NCBI RefSeq assembly: GCF_002160065.1
Contig: NZ_NFJW01000015.1
Span: 1 to 50,059, forward strand
Reading direction: 5' to 3'
DNA length: 50,059 bases
From: Collinsella sp. An2
GTDB taxonomy: Bacteria; Actinomycetota; Coriobacteriia; Coriobacteriales; Coriobacteriaceae
Shown: one piece after another, positions 32,072-38,875 of the stretch
Layout of the letters: each line of letters starts with the position of its first letter
How positions within the stretch are numbered: the stretch's first letter is position 1
The notes under the pieces: generated by a model
What the model saw: only the letters and a program-made list of their open reading frames with translations
Databases searched by the model: none
Told to the model about the DNA's origin: nothing
Made by a program: the position numbers and the translations under genes

Positions 32072-32150
32072 AACGGTTGCCGAAATTCCGTTAACGGTAG
32101 CAACTATTCCGCAATAACAACTAAACGGTAGGAAACCGTCGGTGAACGGT
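32072..32150 (-). promoter_or_regulatory. Array of four phased AACGGT repeats
   Basis: AACGGT occurs on the plus strand at 32072, 32093, 32124 and 32145, all in the same orientation; on the minus strand each reads ACCGTT. The spacing is 21, 31 and 21 bases, close to two, three and two helical turns, so all lie on one DNA face. Most are flanked by T/A (TTAACGGTA, TAAACGGTA). They sit about 100-180 bases upstream of the IIA ATG, where an activator would bind. Confidence 0.7.
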
Positions 32151-32191
32151 AATTTGTTGGACTCTTTGAAATGAATGCGGCCCTGAAGCAG

Positions 32192-32227
32192 CCGTCCCGC
32201 CTGACGTTTTGCTGCCAGGCGGGACGG
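32192..32227. other. Perfect 12-bp hairpin between PTS operon and MarR gene
   Basis: CCGTCCCGCCTG (32192-32203) and CAGGCGGGACGG (32216-32227) are exact complements around a 12-base loop. No U tract follows on either strand. It lies about 120 bases past the MarR stop and could stop or protect that transcript, or be a protein-binding dyad. Confidence 0.7.
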
Positions 32228-32345
32228 ATATGGGCGGATGGCGCGACCAAGGGTCGCGCATATATCTATATCTGTATGGAAAAGAAATCAGCTACACGGG
32301 AGCTGCCGCAGCCCCGAAGACATGCGGCACACGCGCGAAGGACAG

Positions 32346-32810
32346 CTACGAGCGGTCACGCGCACGGCGCTTCTTGGGCTTTTCGAATGGCTCGCGATCG
32401 TAGGTGATGCTGTAGGCCTTCTCCAGGACGTTGAGCAGCTCCTGGGCGCTCTTGTCGCCAAGGGAGCTCAGCTGGTTCGCCACAGCGTTCACGCTGCTTT
32501 CACCCTGCTTGTGCGCATACTCAACCCCCTCTGGCGTGGCGCGGACCAGCACCTTGCGGCGGTCGTTTTCGTCGTTTTTGCGCTCCACATAGCCCTTCGA
32601 GACGAGCGAATCCAGAATGCGCGTCATGCGTGGACGCGTATACCCCAGGGTATCGGCAAGGACAGACGGGTTCATCTCGGTGCCCTTGTCCGAAAGATAC
32701 TGCAGGACAGGGGCCTCCCCCACCGCGAGCGAGCGCGCCGTACCCAGCGAGCCTTTCGCCAGGCCCTGCGAGTACACAATCAGTTTTCGAGCTGCTGCCT
32801 CGTAGTCCAT
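32346..32810 (-). CDS. MarR-family transcriptional regulator
   Basis: A 154-residue winged-helix regulator. Residues 30-100 form the DNA-binding domain (GEAPVLQYLSDKGTEMNPSVLADTLGYTRPRMTRILDSL, then the wing VERKNDENDRRKVLV), typical of MarR. The C-terminal tail is highly basic (KPKKRRARDRS). The ATG at 32810 is preceded by GAGAGG. Ligand and targets are unknown; the adjacent PTS operon is a plausible target. Its own upstream region has a GTTAAC dyad next to a TATTAT box near 32884-32895. Confidence 0.9.
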   Translation of the reverse strand: MDYEAAARKLIVYSQGLAKGSLGTARSLAVGEAPVLQYLSDKGTEMNPSVLADTLGYTRPRMTRILDSLVSKGYVERKNDENDRRKVLVRATPEGVEYAHKQGESSVNAVANQLSSLGDKSAQELLNVLEKAYSITYDREPFEKPKKRRARDRS

Positions 32811-33505
32811 GTCGCCTCTCTCAACGTCCTCGCCATTGCGGGGCCGCCCTGCCCGCACCCCGTGGGGCAGCCGAACAATAGATAATATCGTTAACAGTTT
32901 TCATCTTACCCATTCGCGGCCGGTTCGGTAAGCCCCCGCGAGAAGTTGGGGGGTCCTATTCTGTGAACGGTGGGGTAACCGCCACGAACAACCCCCTCTT
33001 GTGGATTCCACGTCACCAAAGCCGAAACCCGTCCGTGTCTAAGCCCGCGACGACCCCCGCGCGCTGTTGCACATGTCCGGCTCCCTCCGAAAACAGGCTA
33101 TCCCCCTCCGAAAACGGCTTTCTTGGGCATGCTGCAGAAACTCGTTTCGTTTTTATGCAGTTAAACTCGAAGTTGGAAAGTACACTTTACTGTACTAAAG
33201 TGTCCAACTGGGATTTTGTTGCCTACATTGCAGTGAAAAACGGGGTCTACTCGGCAACGTAAAATCTAACTGCATAAAACCGAAACGAGTTTTCCGTGCC
33301 GGCACTGTTCGACCCCCAAAACGGGACTTCCAGCGACGCCCGCCGATGCGGACGCCGCACTCGACACGGATGCCGCATCGGACAGCCAGCCAAACCCGCC
33401 CGGTCACAACCGGACACGCCCAGTGAGAAGGACGCGCGGCGATGGACACCCCGCGCGCTAGAAAGGCGTCCCGCTCAGAGAATGCCCAGCGCGAGAGGCG
33501 CCCAA
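32811..33505. other. Non-coding region between MarR gene and ATPase terminator
   Basis: About 700 bases without a credible gene. It holds the MarR promoter (TATTAT box near 32884-32890 on the minus strand), two 12-base direct repeats CCCTCCGAAAAC at 33083 and 33104 (21 bases apart), the inverted-repeat element at 33138-33292, and a GC-rich stretch from 33330 to 33500. Open frames inside the element, such as 32963-33262 on the plus strand, encode low-complexity sequence with no ribosome binding site. Confidence 0.6.
33138..33292. repeat. Palindromic element with 26-bp terminal inverted repeats
   Basis: The arms 33138-33163 and 33267-33292 match at 25 of 26 positions (core AAACTCGTTTCG and TTTTATGCAGTTA). 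Inside lie a second hairpin made of AGTTGG/CCAACT plus ACACTTTA/TAAAGTGT (33171-33209) and a GTTGCC/GGCAAC pair (about 33218-33258). Base composition is clearly more AT-rich than the flanks. The form fits a miniature inverted-repeat element or a cloverleaf RNA. No target duplication is evident. Confidence 0.8.
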
Positions 33506-33582
33506 CAAAAAAAGACCCCGGTGGTTCGGGGCGCGTCCGTAGCCGTCACGGGCATGAACACATCCGAAAACCACCGGGGTCT
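33506..33582 (-). terminator. Rho-independent terminator of the P-type ATPase gene
   Basis: AGACCCCGGTGGTT (33513-33526) and AACCACCGGGGTCT (33569-33582) form a perfect 14-bp stem. On the minus strand it is followed by a run of T (33507-33512). The 42-base loop is unusually long. It lies about 20 bases past the ATPase stop. Confidence 0.93.
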
Positions 33583-33604
33583 CACGTGAGCTCAGGCGAG
33601 CAGT

Positions 33605-36286
33605 CTACTCCTTCTCGACCGCACGCATGATGGCCTTGTAGATCTCCACGAGCGGGATGATCAGGAAGCCCAGCACGAGCGCGGTAATCATGCCGCGCGG
33701 CTCGAGCGCCGTCACGCCGAAGAAGATCTCGGCCAGCGGGTCGAACTCGACCACGATGAGCGTGAGGATAAGCGCAAGGATCGCCGCACCCCACAGCCAC
33801 TTGTTCTGCTTCTTCATGTGGAAGATCGAAGCACGACGGCTACGCATGTTGAAGCAATGGAAGATCTCGACCATGTTGAGCGTGATGAACGCCATCATGA
33901 CGCCCTCTTCGTCGGCAGAGCCGGCGATCATGTCGGCCACGTTGATGTAGCCCAGGTCAAAGTACACGCCGGCAAAGAAGCTTGCCAGCACGAGCGCGGT
34001 GATGATAAGACCCTGGATCACCGTGTCGAGGCCCATGTGCCCCGCGAACACGCCGTCGGTGGCGTTGCGCGGCTTGCGCTTCATCACGTCGCCCTCGGCA
34101 TCTTCCATACCAAGCGCGAGCGCCGGGAAGCAGTCGGTCACGAGGTTCACCCACAGCAGCTGGATAGGCTGGAACAGCGTAAAGCCGACGAGCGTCGCGG
34201 CAAAGACCGAGAACACCTCGGCAAGGTTTGCAGACAGCAGGAACTGAATGACCTTGCGGATGTTGTCGTAAATACGGCGGCCCTCTTCGCATGCATTAAT
34301 AATGGTGGCGAAGTTGTCGTCGGCGAGCACCATGTCGGCCACGTTCTTGGTGACGTCGGTGCCGGTGATGCCCATGCCAATACCAATGTTGGCGTGCTTG
34401 ATGGACGGTGCGTCGTTCACGCCGTCGCCGGTCATGGCGACGATCTTGTTCTTGGACTTCCACGCCTCGACGATGCGCGTCTTGTGCTCAGGCTGCACGC
34501 GCGCGTACACGCCATACTTCTCGATGTTCCGGTCGAGCTCTTCGTCGGACATCTTGTCGATCTCGGCGCCGGTAATGGCCTCGCTGCGATCCTTCACGAT
34601 ACCCAGGTTCTTGGCGATGGCCACGGCGGTGTCAATATGGTCGCCCGTGATCATGACGGTGCGGATGCCGGCGCCGTGGGCCTCGGCGATGGCCGGGGCA
34701 ACCTCGGGGCGCTCGGGGTCGATCATGCCGGACAGACCGCAGAAGGTGAGGTCGTGCTCAAGCGCCTCGGCCGAGCAATCAGCCGGCTTCTCGGTGTAGG
34801 TGCGGCTGGCAAGGGCAAGCACGCGAAGCGCCTGGTCGGCCATGTCCTTGTTGGCGGCCAGGATCTGCTCGCGACGCTCGTCGGTCATGGGAACGACCTG
34901 GTCGCCGTCGTACACCTTGGTGCACAGCCCCACGACCACGTCGGGCGCGCCCTTGGTGTACTGCTCGAAGTTGCCGTCGGCCTCCTCGACCACCACGGAC
35001 ATCATCTTGCGGCCCGAGTCAAACGGCGCCTCGCCCACGCGCGGATGCTCTTCGTCCAGGCCCTTCATGCCGGCCTTGGCGGCGTCGTTCACAAGCGCGC
35101 ACTCGGTGGGCTCGCCCACGGCCTCGCCTGCCTCATCGTCCCACTTGGCGTCGGAGCACAGGGCCATGCCGGCCAGAAGCTTCTCCTCGGGCGCGGCGAG
35201 CTCGTGGTTCACCACGGTCATCTTGTTCTGGGTGAGGGTGCCCGTCTTGTCGGAGCAGATCACCTGCGTGCAGCCCAGGGTCTCGACCGCGCTGAGGTTG
35301 CGGATGATGGCCTGGCGCTTGGCCATCTTGGTCACGCCGAGCGACAGCACGATGGTCACCACGGCCACGAGGCCCTCGGGGATGGCGGCCACGGCAAGCG
35401 ACACGGCGACCATGAAGGTGTCGAGCAGCATCTGCGGCTCCTCGGCCACATTGCCGATGCCGGTACGCAGCAGGTCAACGGCAAAGATGACCACGCAGAT
35501 CACAATCACCATGATGGTAAGGATGCGGGAAAGCTCGGCAAGCTTGACCTGAAGCGGGGTGAGCTCTTCCTTGGCGTCGTTCAGGGCACCGGCGATCTTG
35601 CCCATCTCGGTGTCCATGCCGGTGTCGACGACGACGGCCTTGCCACGGCCATAGACCACGGTGGAGCCCATGTAGCACATGTTCTTGCGGTCGCCGAGCG
35701 GCACGTCGTCAACGCCCTCGTCAAGCGTGATGGCGCGCGCATGCTTCTCGACCGGGACGGACTCACCGGTGAGCGCGGCCTCTTCAATCTTCATTGATGC
35801 GCTCTCGAGGATGCGGCAGTCCGCCGGCACGGCGTCGCCCGCCTCGAGCAGCACCACGTCGCCGGGCACGAGCTCGCTGGAATGCAGCGAGGTGAGCTTG
35901 CCGTCACGGATGACCTTGGACTGCGCGGCGCTCATCTCCTGCAGCGCGGCGAGCGCCTCCTCGCTCTTGGCTTCCTGGATGACGCCGAGGGCCGAGTTGA
36001 TGATGACGACCGCCATGATGATGACGACGTCGGCCCACTCGGACTCGCCCTGGATCATGCCGGTCACGGCCGAGATCACGGCCGCCACGATGAGCATGAT
36101 GACCATCGGGTCGGCCATCTGCTGGAAGAAGCGAATCCATAGCGGAGTCTTCGCCTCTTCCTTGAGCTTGTTTGGCCCGAACTTGGCGAGACGCGACGAC
36201 GCCTCGGCCGCAGTCAGGCCGGTCTCGGCGCTCGAGGACTCCTTTTGGAGCACGTCCTCGGCCGAAGCCAGGTATTCCTTTGCCAT
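33605..36286 (-). CDS. Cation-transporting P-type ATPase (Ca2+ type, P2)
   Basis: Membrane pump of 893 residues related to SERCA/PMCA, expected to export Ca2+ in exchange for protons. Features: N-terminal cation-ATPase domain, TGES (about 173-176) in the actuator domain, PEGL (303-306) in M4, phosphorylation motif SDKTGTLT with Asp346, MITGDHIDTA, MTGDGVNDAPSIKHANIGIGMG, then NLAEVF in M5 and LLWVNLVTDCFPALALG in M6, the Ca2+-binding residues of SERCA being mostly conserved. Helices M7-M10 complete the C-terminus. The ATG at 36286 follows AGGAGGGG. It is a single-gene unit with its own terminator. Confidence 0.95.
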   Translation of the reverse strand: MAKEYLASAEDVLQKESSSAETGLTAAEASSRLAKFGPNKLKEEAKTPLWIRFFQQMADPMVIMLIVAAVISAVTGMIQGESEWADVVIIMAVVIINSALGVIQEAKSEEALAALQEMSAAQSKVIRDGKLTSLHSSELVPGDVVLLEAGDAVPADCRILESASMKIEEAALTGESVPVEKHARAITLDEGVDDVPLGDRKNMCYMGSTVVYGRGKAVVVDTGMDTEMGKIAGALNDAKEELTPLQVKLAELSRILTIMVIVICVVIFAVDLLRTGIGNVAEEPQMLLDTFMVAVSLAVAAIPEGLVAVVTIVLSLGVTKMAKRQAIIRNLSAVETLGCTQVICSDKTGTLTQNKMTVVNHELAAPEEKLLAGMALCSDAKWDDEAGEAVGEPTECALVNDAAKAGMKGLDEEHPRVGEAPFDSGRKMMSVVVEEADGNFEQYTKGAPDVVVGLCTKVYDGDQVVPMTDERREQILAANKDMADQALRVLALASRTYTEKPADCSAEALEHDLTFCGLSGMIDPERPEVAPAIAEAHGAGIRTVMITGDHIDTAVAIAKNLGIVKDRSEAITGAEIDKMSDEELDRNIEKYGVYARVQPEHKTRIVEAWKSKNKIVAMTGDGVNDAPSIKHANIGIGMGITGTDVTKNVADMVLADDNFATIINACEEGRRIYDNIRKVIQFLLSANLAEVFSVFAATLVGFTLFQPIQLLWVNLVTDCFPALALGMEDAEGDVMKRKPRNATDGVFAGHMGLDTVIQGLIITALVLASFFAGVYFDLGYINVADMIAGSADEEGVMMAFITLNMVEIFHCFNMRSRRASIFHMKKQNKWLWGAAILALILTLIVVEFDPLAEIFFGVTALEPRGMITALVLGFLIIPLVEIYKAIMRAVEKE

Positions 36287-36639
36287 GTGTAAGACCCCTC
36301 CTGGGTTGCATCAAGCCGCTCGGCAGATTGACGCCCGATCATAATTCCCCAGGGGTCGGGGCAAGGGCTCGTCAAGGCTGCCATGCCGAGAGGCAGCTGA
36401 CAATAGCAAACCATGATACCCCATCTCGCCCGGTTCATGCAGGACGCGGGGCGTATCTCCCATATCTCGCGCACGGAAACCAATCCGGAAACCGTCCGCG
36501 CCACAGGCCGTAGACGAAATCTGTAACGTGCGGCGCGGCTTTTGCGGTTCTGCAGGTAACGTGCGGCGCGGCTTTGTGCCGAACGTACGGCGGTGTTTTG
36601 TGACCCTGTAGGCAACGTACGACAATCTTGTTCAGTTCT

Positions 36640-36756
36640 GTGGCAATCCACACGCGTTGTGTCTATCCTTACGCAATCCACACGCTCAAGGGCCTAAAAA
36701 CCTACCCCGAGCGTGTGAATTGCCCCAATATACGAGCCGTGCGTGTGGATTGCCAC
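36640..36756. repeat. Nested inverted repeats
   Basis: The outer arms 36640-36655 and 36741-36756 are a perfect 16-bp inverted repeat (GTGGCAATCCACACGC). Inner arms 36673-36687 and 36709-36723 carry the same motif and pair at 14 of 15 positions. The motif thus occurs four times, two in each orientation, with a 30-base step within each pair. The site lies about 360-470 bases upstream of the ATPase ATG and may be an operator or an insertion-derived element. Confidence 0.75.
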
Positions 36757-36785
36757 AATATACCCCATATATATAAGTGGCTGTA

Positions 36786-37035
36786 GGCGGTTACGGGTGA
36801 GGCCGACCGGTGGCCCCGGATGAGGGCCGCTGCTAGAGGCTGCGGGCGCGGCCGGCCGGCTGTTACGGACGTGAGCCGCTGACAGACAGTCGACTCAGGC
36901 GGAGGCCGTTGCCAGCCGCCAGCTCCCGCCGAGGGCGGAAAGCCACGGGCGAAGGCCACCGTCGCGGCCTACCGTCCGGCAGCTGCCAGACGTCTGCCAC
37001 GGGCGAGGGCCGTTGCCCGCCGCACTCCCCGGAAC
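36786..37035. repeat. Degenerate GC-rich tandem repeats
   Basis: Variants of GAGGGCCG(C/T)TGC recur at irregular 25-50-base steps (about 36820, 36870, 36900, 36950, 37007), interleaved with CAGCCGCCAGC, CAGCTGCCAGA and CCACGGGCGA(A/G)GGCC. The units are too diverged to define a clean period by eye. They lie just past the stop of the last gene of the catabolic cluster. Confidence 0.45.
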
Positions 37036-37347
37036 TCACAGCTCGCGAGCCAGATGGATGTTGTACGAGCGCTCGACCGGAATTACAAAGACACGGCCAT
37101 CGCCTGGATGCCCCTCGCTCACGGCATCCATGAGCCGCTTCACCACGTCATCGACCGCCTCATCGGGCACCACGATCACAAACATGCGCTTGGGCAGCAG
37201 GTCCATGCGCTCGTTGCCGTTTCCCGCCACGCGCTTGCCGCGCCCCATGACGCGCCGGCAGGTGAAGCCGGGGTGCCCCACCTCCGAGAGCGTCTGTTTG
37301 ACCGTATCGACCTTGGTCGGTCGCACAAAGAGCAGGATCTTCTTCAT
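37036..37347 (-). CDS. PII-family signal protein, NifI2-like
   Basis: A 103-residue PII protein. It starts MKKILLFVRPTKVDTVKQTL and has GHPGFTCRRVMGRGKR before the T-loop, LLPKRMFVIVVPDEAVDDVV after it and GDGRVFVIPVE in the C-terminal loop. The layout F-T-x-R-R-V-x-G-R-G-K and LLPKRM resembles NifI2 rather than GlnB/GlnK. NifI proteins bind ATP/ADP and 2-oxoglutarate and switch nitrogenase in archaea and anaerobes, but no nif genes are in the window. It is separated from the NifI1-like gene by 11 bases, so the two probably form a hetero-oligomer. Confidence 0.85.
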   Translation of the reverse strand: MKKILLFVRPTKVDTVKQTLSEVGHPGFTCRRVMGRGKRVAGNGNERMDLLPKRMFVIVVPDEAVDDVVKRLMDAVSEGHPGDGRVFVIPVERSYNIHLAREL

Positions 37348-37358
37348 AGCGACCCCTC

Positions 37359-37685
37359 CTAGAGCCCTCTCGTCTTGGACGAGATGGTATAGGCGTCAAG
37401 CACCGGCGTGACGAAGATGCGGCCATCGCCGAACACGCCCGCCTCGCCCGTGCGCGCCGTCTCCATAATGGTCGAGACCACGGCCTCCTCACTCGCATCA
37501 TCGATTACCATGAGCAGCATGTTCTTTGGCAGCTCGTCATAGAACGACTCGCCTATCCGCAGACCCTGCTGCTTGCCACGTCCATAGACATCCATGCGCG
37601 TCACCGCCGCAAAGCCCTTTTCACGCAGGGCGCGCAGCACGGCATCGGTCCGCTCGGGACGCACGATCGCCTCGATCATCTTCAT
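37359..37685 (-). CDS. PII-family signal protein, NifI1-like
   Basis: A 108-residue PII protein starting MKMIEAIVRPERTDAVLRAL, with MDVYGRGKQQGL, a T-loop ending YDELPKNMLLMVIDD and the C-terminal loop TGEAGVFGDGRIFVTPV. The GRGKQ-G and YDELPK-MLLMV pattern is that of NifI1. It lies 36 bases after the iron alcohol dehydrogenase gene in the same direction, which ties it to the catabolic cluster rather than to ammonium transport. Its target might be an enzyme or transporter of that cluster, an inference. Confidence 0.87.
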   Translation of the reverse strand: MKMIEAIVRPERTDAVLRALREKGFAAVTRMDVYGRGKQQGLRIGESFYDELPKNMLLMVIDDASEEAVVSTIMETARTGEAGVFGDGRIFVTPVLDAYTISSKTRGL

Positions 37686-37721
37686 GATGCACCACCTTTT
37701 CCGTCGAGGGCCGCAGGCCCG

Positions 37722-38858
37722 TTATAAATCCGAACAGGTCGACCCCGAAGCCAGGCCCCGATACAGGCGGTAGAGCGCCTCGTCGGTCACCGGCACGGGA
37801 TTGTTGAGTAGGTTGGGATGATGGCTCTCCTGGACGAGCCAGTCGATGTCCTCCGAGGTGAGGTTGAGCGACGTGAGGTCACCTCGCAGCCCCACCGCCG
37901 TCCGAAGCCACGCGATGCCGTCCGCGAGCACCTTGGGCGAGGTGAAGCCGAGCGCGTGGGCCAGGTCCTTCACGCGACCGTCGTCGGCGCTTGCATTAAG
38001 GCGGCAGAAATAGTCGAGGGTGAGGCCGCACGCCTCGCCGTGAGGGATGCCGTACCTCCGGGTGAGCGGAAACGAACAGGCATGCGACGAGGTCGTCTTG
38101 GGGAGCGCAAAGGCGAGGCCGGCAATCACCGACGCCTCACAGAGACGCTCGCGCGCCTCGTGGTCGGTCCCGTCGCGCACGGCGCGCGGCAGATAGGTAA
38201 AGACGATCCGCGCGGCGTGCACGGCCAGGGCGTCGCAGATAGGCTGGTGCCCCAGGCTCCAGTACCCCTCGATTGCATGGCACAGGACGTCGATGCCTGT
38301 GGAGGCCGTCACCTGCGGCGGGACCGACCAGGTAAGCTGTGGGTCGACGACAGCCACCTCGGGAAAGAGCGAGTCGGCGACGATGGGCGCCTTGGTGCCC
38401 CGCTCGCGGTCAGAGATCACCGCGACGCTGGTGACCTCGCTGCCGGTCCCCGCCGTGGTGGGCACGGCGACGAGCGACAGGCGGGTATCGGGCAGCGGGC
38501 GTCCCGTGCCCAGGTAATCCCGCACCGAGCCCTCGACGCCACAGGTGGCCGAGGCGGCCTTGGCAAGGTCGATCGCGCTGCCGCCGCCGATTGCGACCAC
38601 AAAGTTGAAATCCCCCTGTGCGAGCTGGTTCGCACAGGCATCGACCTCGGACACATCGGGATTGGGCGAGATGTTCGCATATGTGCCGGCGACACATCCC
38701 GACGCCTCGAGCTTGGCCGCAAGGCCGCTTTTCACCACATGGGGAGCGGCGACCAGCAGGCCGCGCTTCCAGCCCCGCTCAGATGCGAGAGCGGGGAGCT
38801 CGTCGACACGGCCCTCTCCAAAGCGAATCTCGACCGGCTGCGTGTAGTCCCAGCGCAT
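37722..38858 (-). CDS. Iron-containing alcohol dehydrogenase
   Basis: NAD(P)-dependent group III alcohol dehydrogenase of 378 residues, expected to interconvert an aldehyde and an alcohol. Visible motifs are GGGSAIDLAKAAS (91-103) for nucleotide binding, AVPTTAGTGSEVTS, and metal ligands Asp190 and His194 in GIDVLCHAIEGY, His259 and His273 in IPHGEACG. The ATG at 38858 follows AGGAGGGG. It lies 17 bases after the aminotransferase gene; such pairs occur in taurine fermentation (sulfoacetaldehyde reductase) and in amine catabolism. The substrate is not determined here. Confidence 0.93.
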   Translation of the reverse strand: MRWDYTQPVEIRFGEGRVDELPALASERGWKRGLLVAAPHVVKSGLAAKLEASGCVAGTYANISPNPDVSEVDACANQLAQGDFNFVVAIGGGSAIDLAKAASATCGVEGSVRDYLGTGRPLPDTRLSLVAVPTTAGTGSEVTSVAVISDRERGTKAPIVADSLFPEVAVVDPQLTWSVPPQVTASTGIDVLCHAIEGYWSLGHQPICDALAVHAARIVFTYLPRAVRDGTDHEARERLCEASVIAGLAFALPKTTSSHACSFPLTRRYGIPHGEACGLTLDYFCRLNASADDGRVKDLAHALGFTSPKVLADGIAWLRTAVGLRGDLTSLNLTSEDIDWLVQESHHPNLLNNPVPVTDEALYRLYRGLASGSTCSDL

Positions 38859-38875
38859 GGCGTCTCCCCTCCTGT

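Larger units (their letters stand above)
31974..32345 (-). promoter_or_regulatory. Promoter region of the PTS operon
   Basis: This 372-base region lies between the MarR gene and IIA. Bases 32025-32150 are AT-rich compared with flanks and hold the phased AACGGT repeats listed separately. A TAATAAT near 32027-32033 (minus strand) could be the -10; the -35 is poor, in keeping with an activated promoter. A 12-bp hairpin lies further upstream at 32192-32227. Confidence 0.5.
36287..37035. other. Repeat-rich non-coding region between PII gene and ATPase
   Basis: A 749-base region with no credible gene. From the ATPase side it contains the ATPase leader, direct repeats beginning AACGTGCGGCGCGGC at 36535 and 36558 with decayed copies at 36582 and 36614, the nested inverted repeats at 36640-36756, an AT-rich patch (36757-36780) with TATATATA, and a GC-rich stretch from 36786 to 37020 made of degenerate GAGGGCCGTTGCC-like units. 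Confidence 0.6.

Noticed and set aside
32963-33262. Small plus-strand gene across the inverted-repeat element
   Set aside because: The same peptide fragment (RF-x-FMQL) appears on the opposite strand because of the palindrome, and no ribosome binding site precedes it.
33818-35797. Plus-strand open frame of 659 codons opposite the P-type ATPase
   Set aside because: His/Leu/Gly/Val-rich mirror of the ATPase codons with no recognisable domain.
37036-37685. A nitrogen-fixation locus
   Set aside because: Only NifI-like PII genes are present; no nifH, nifD, nifK or nifE/N-like sequence is in the window.
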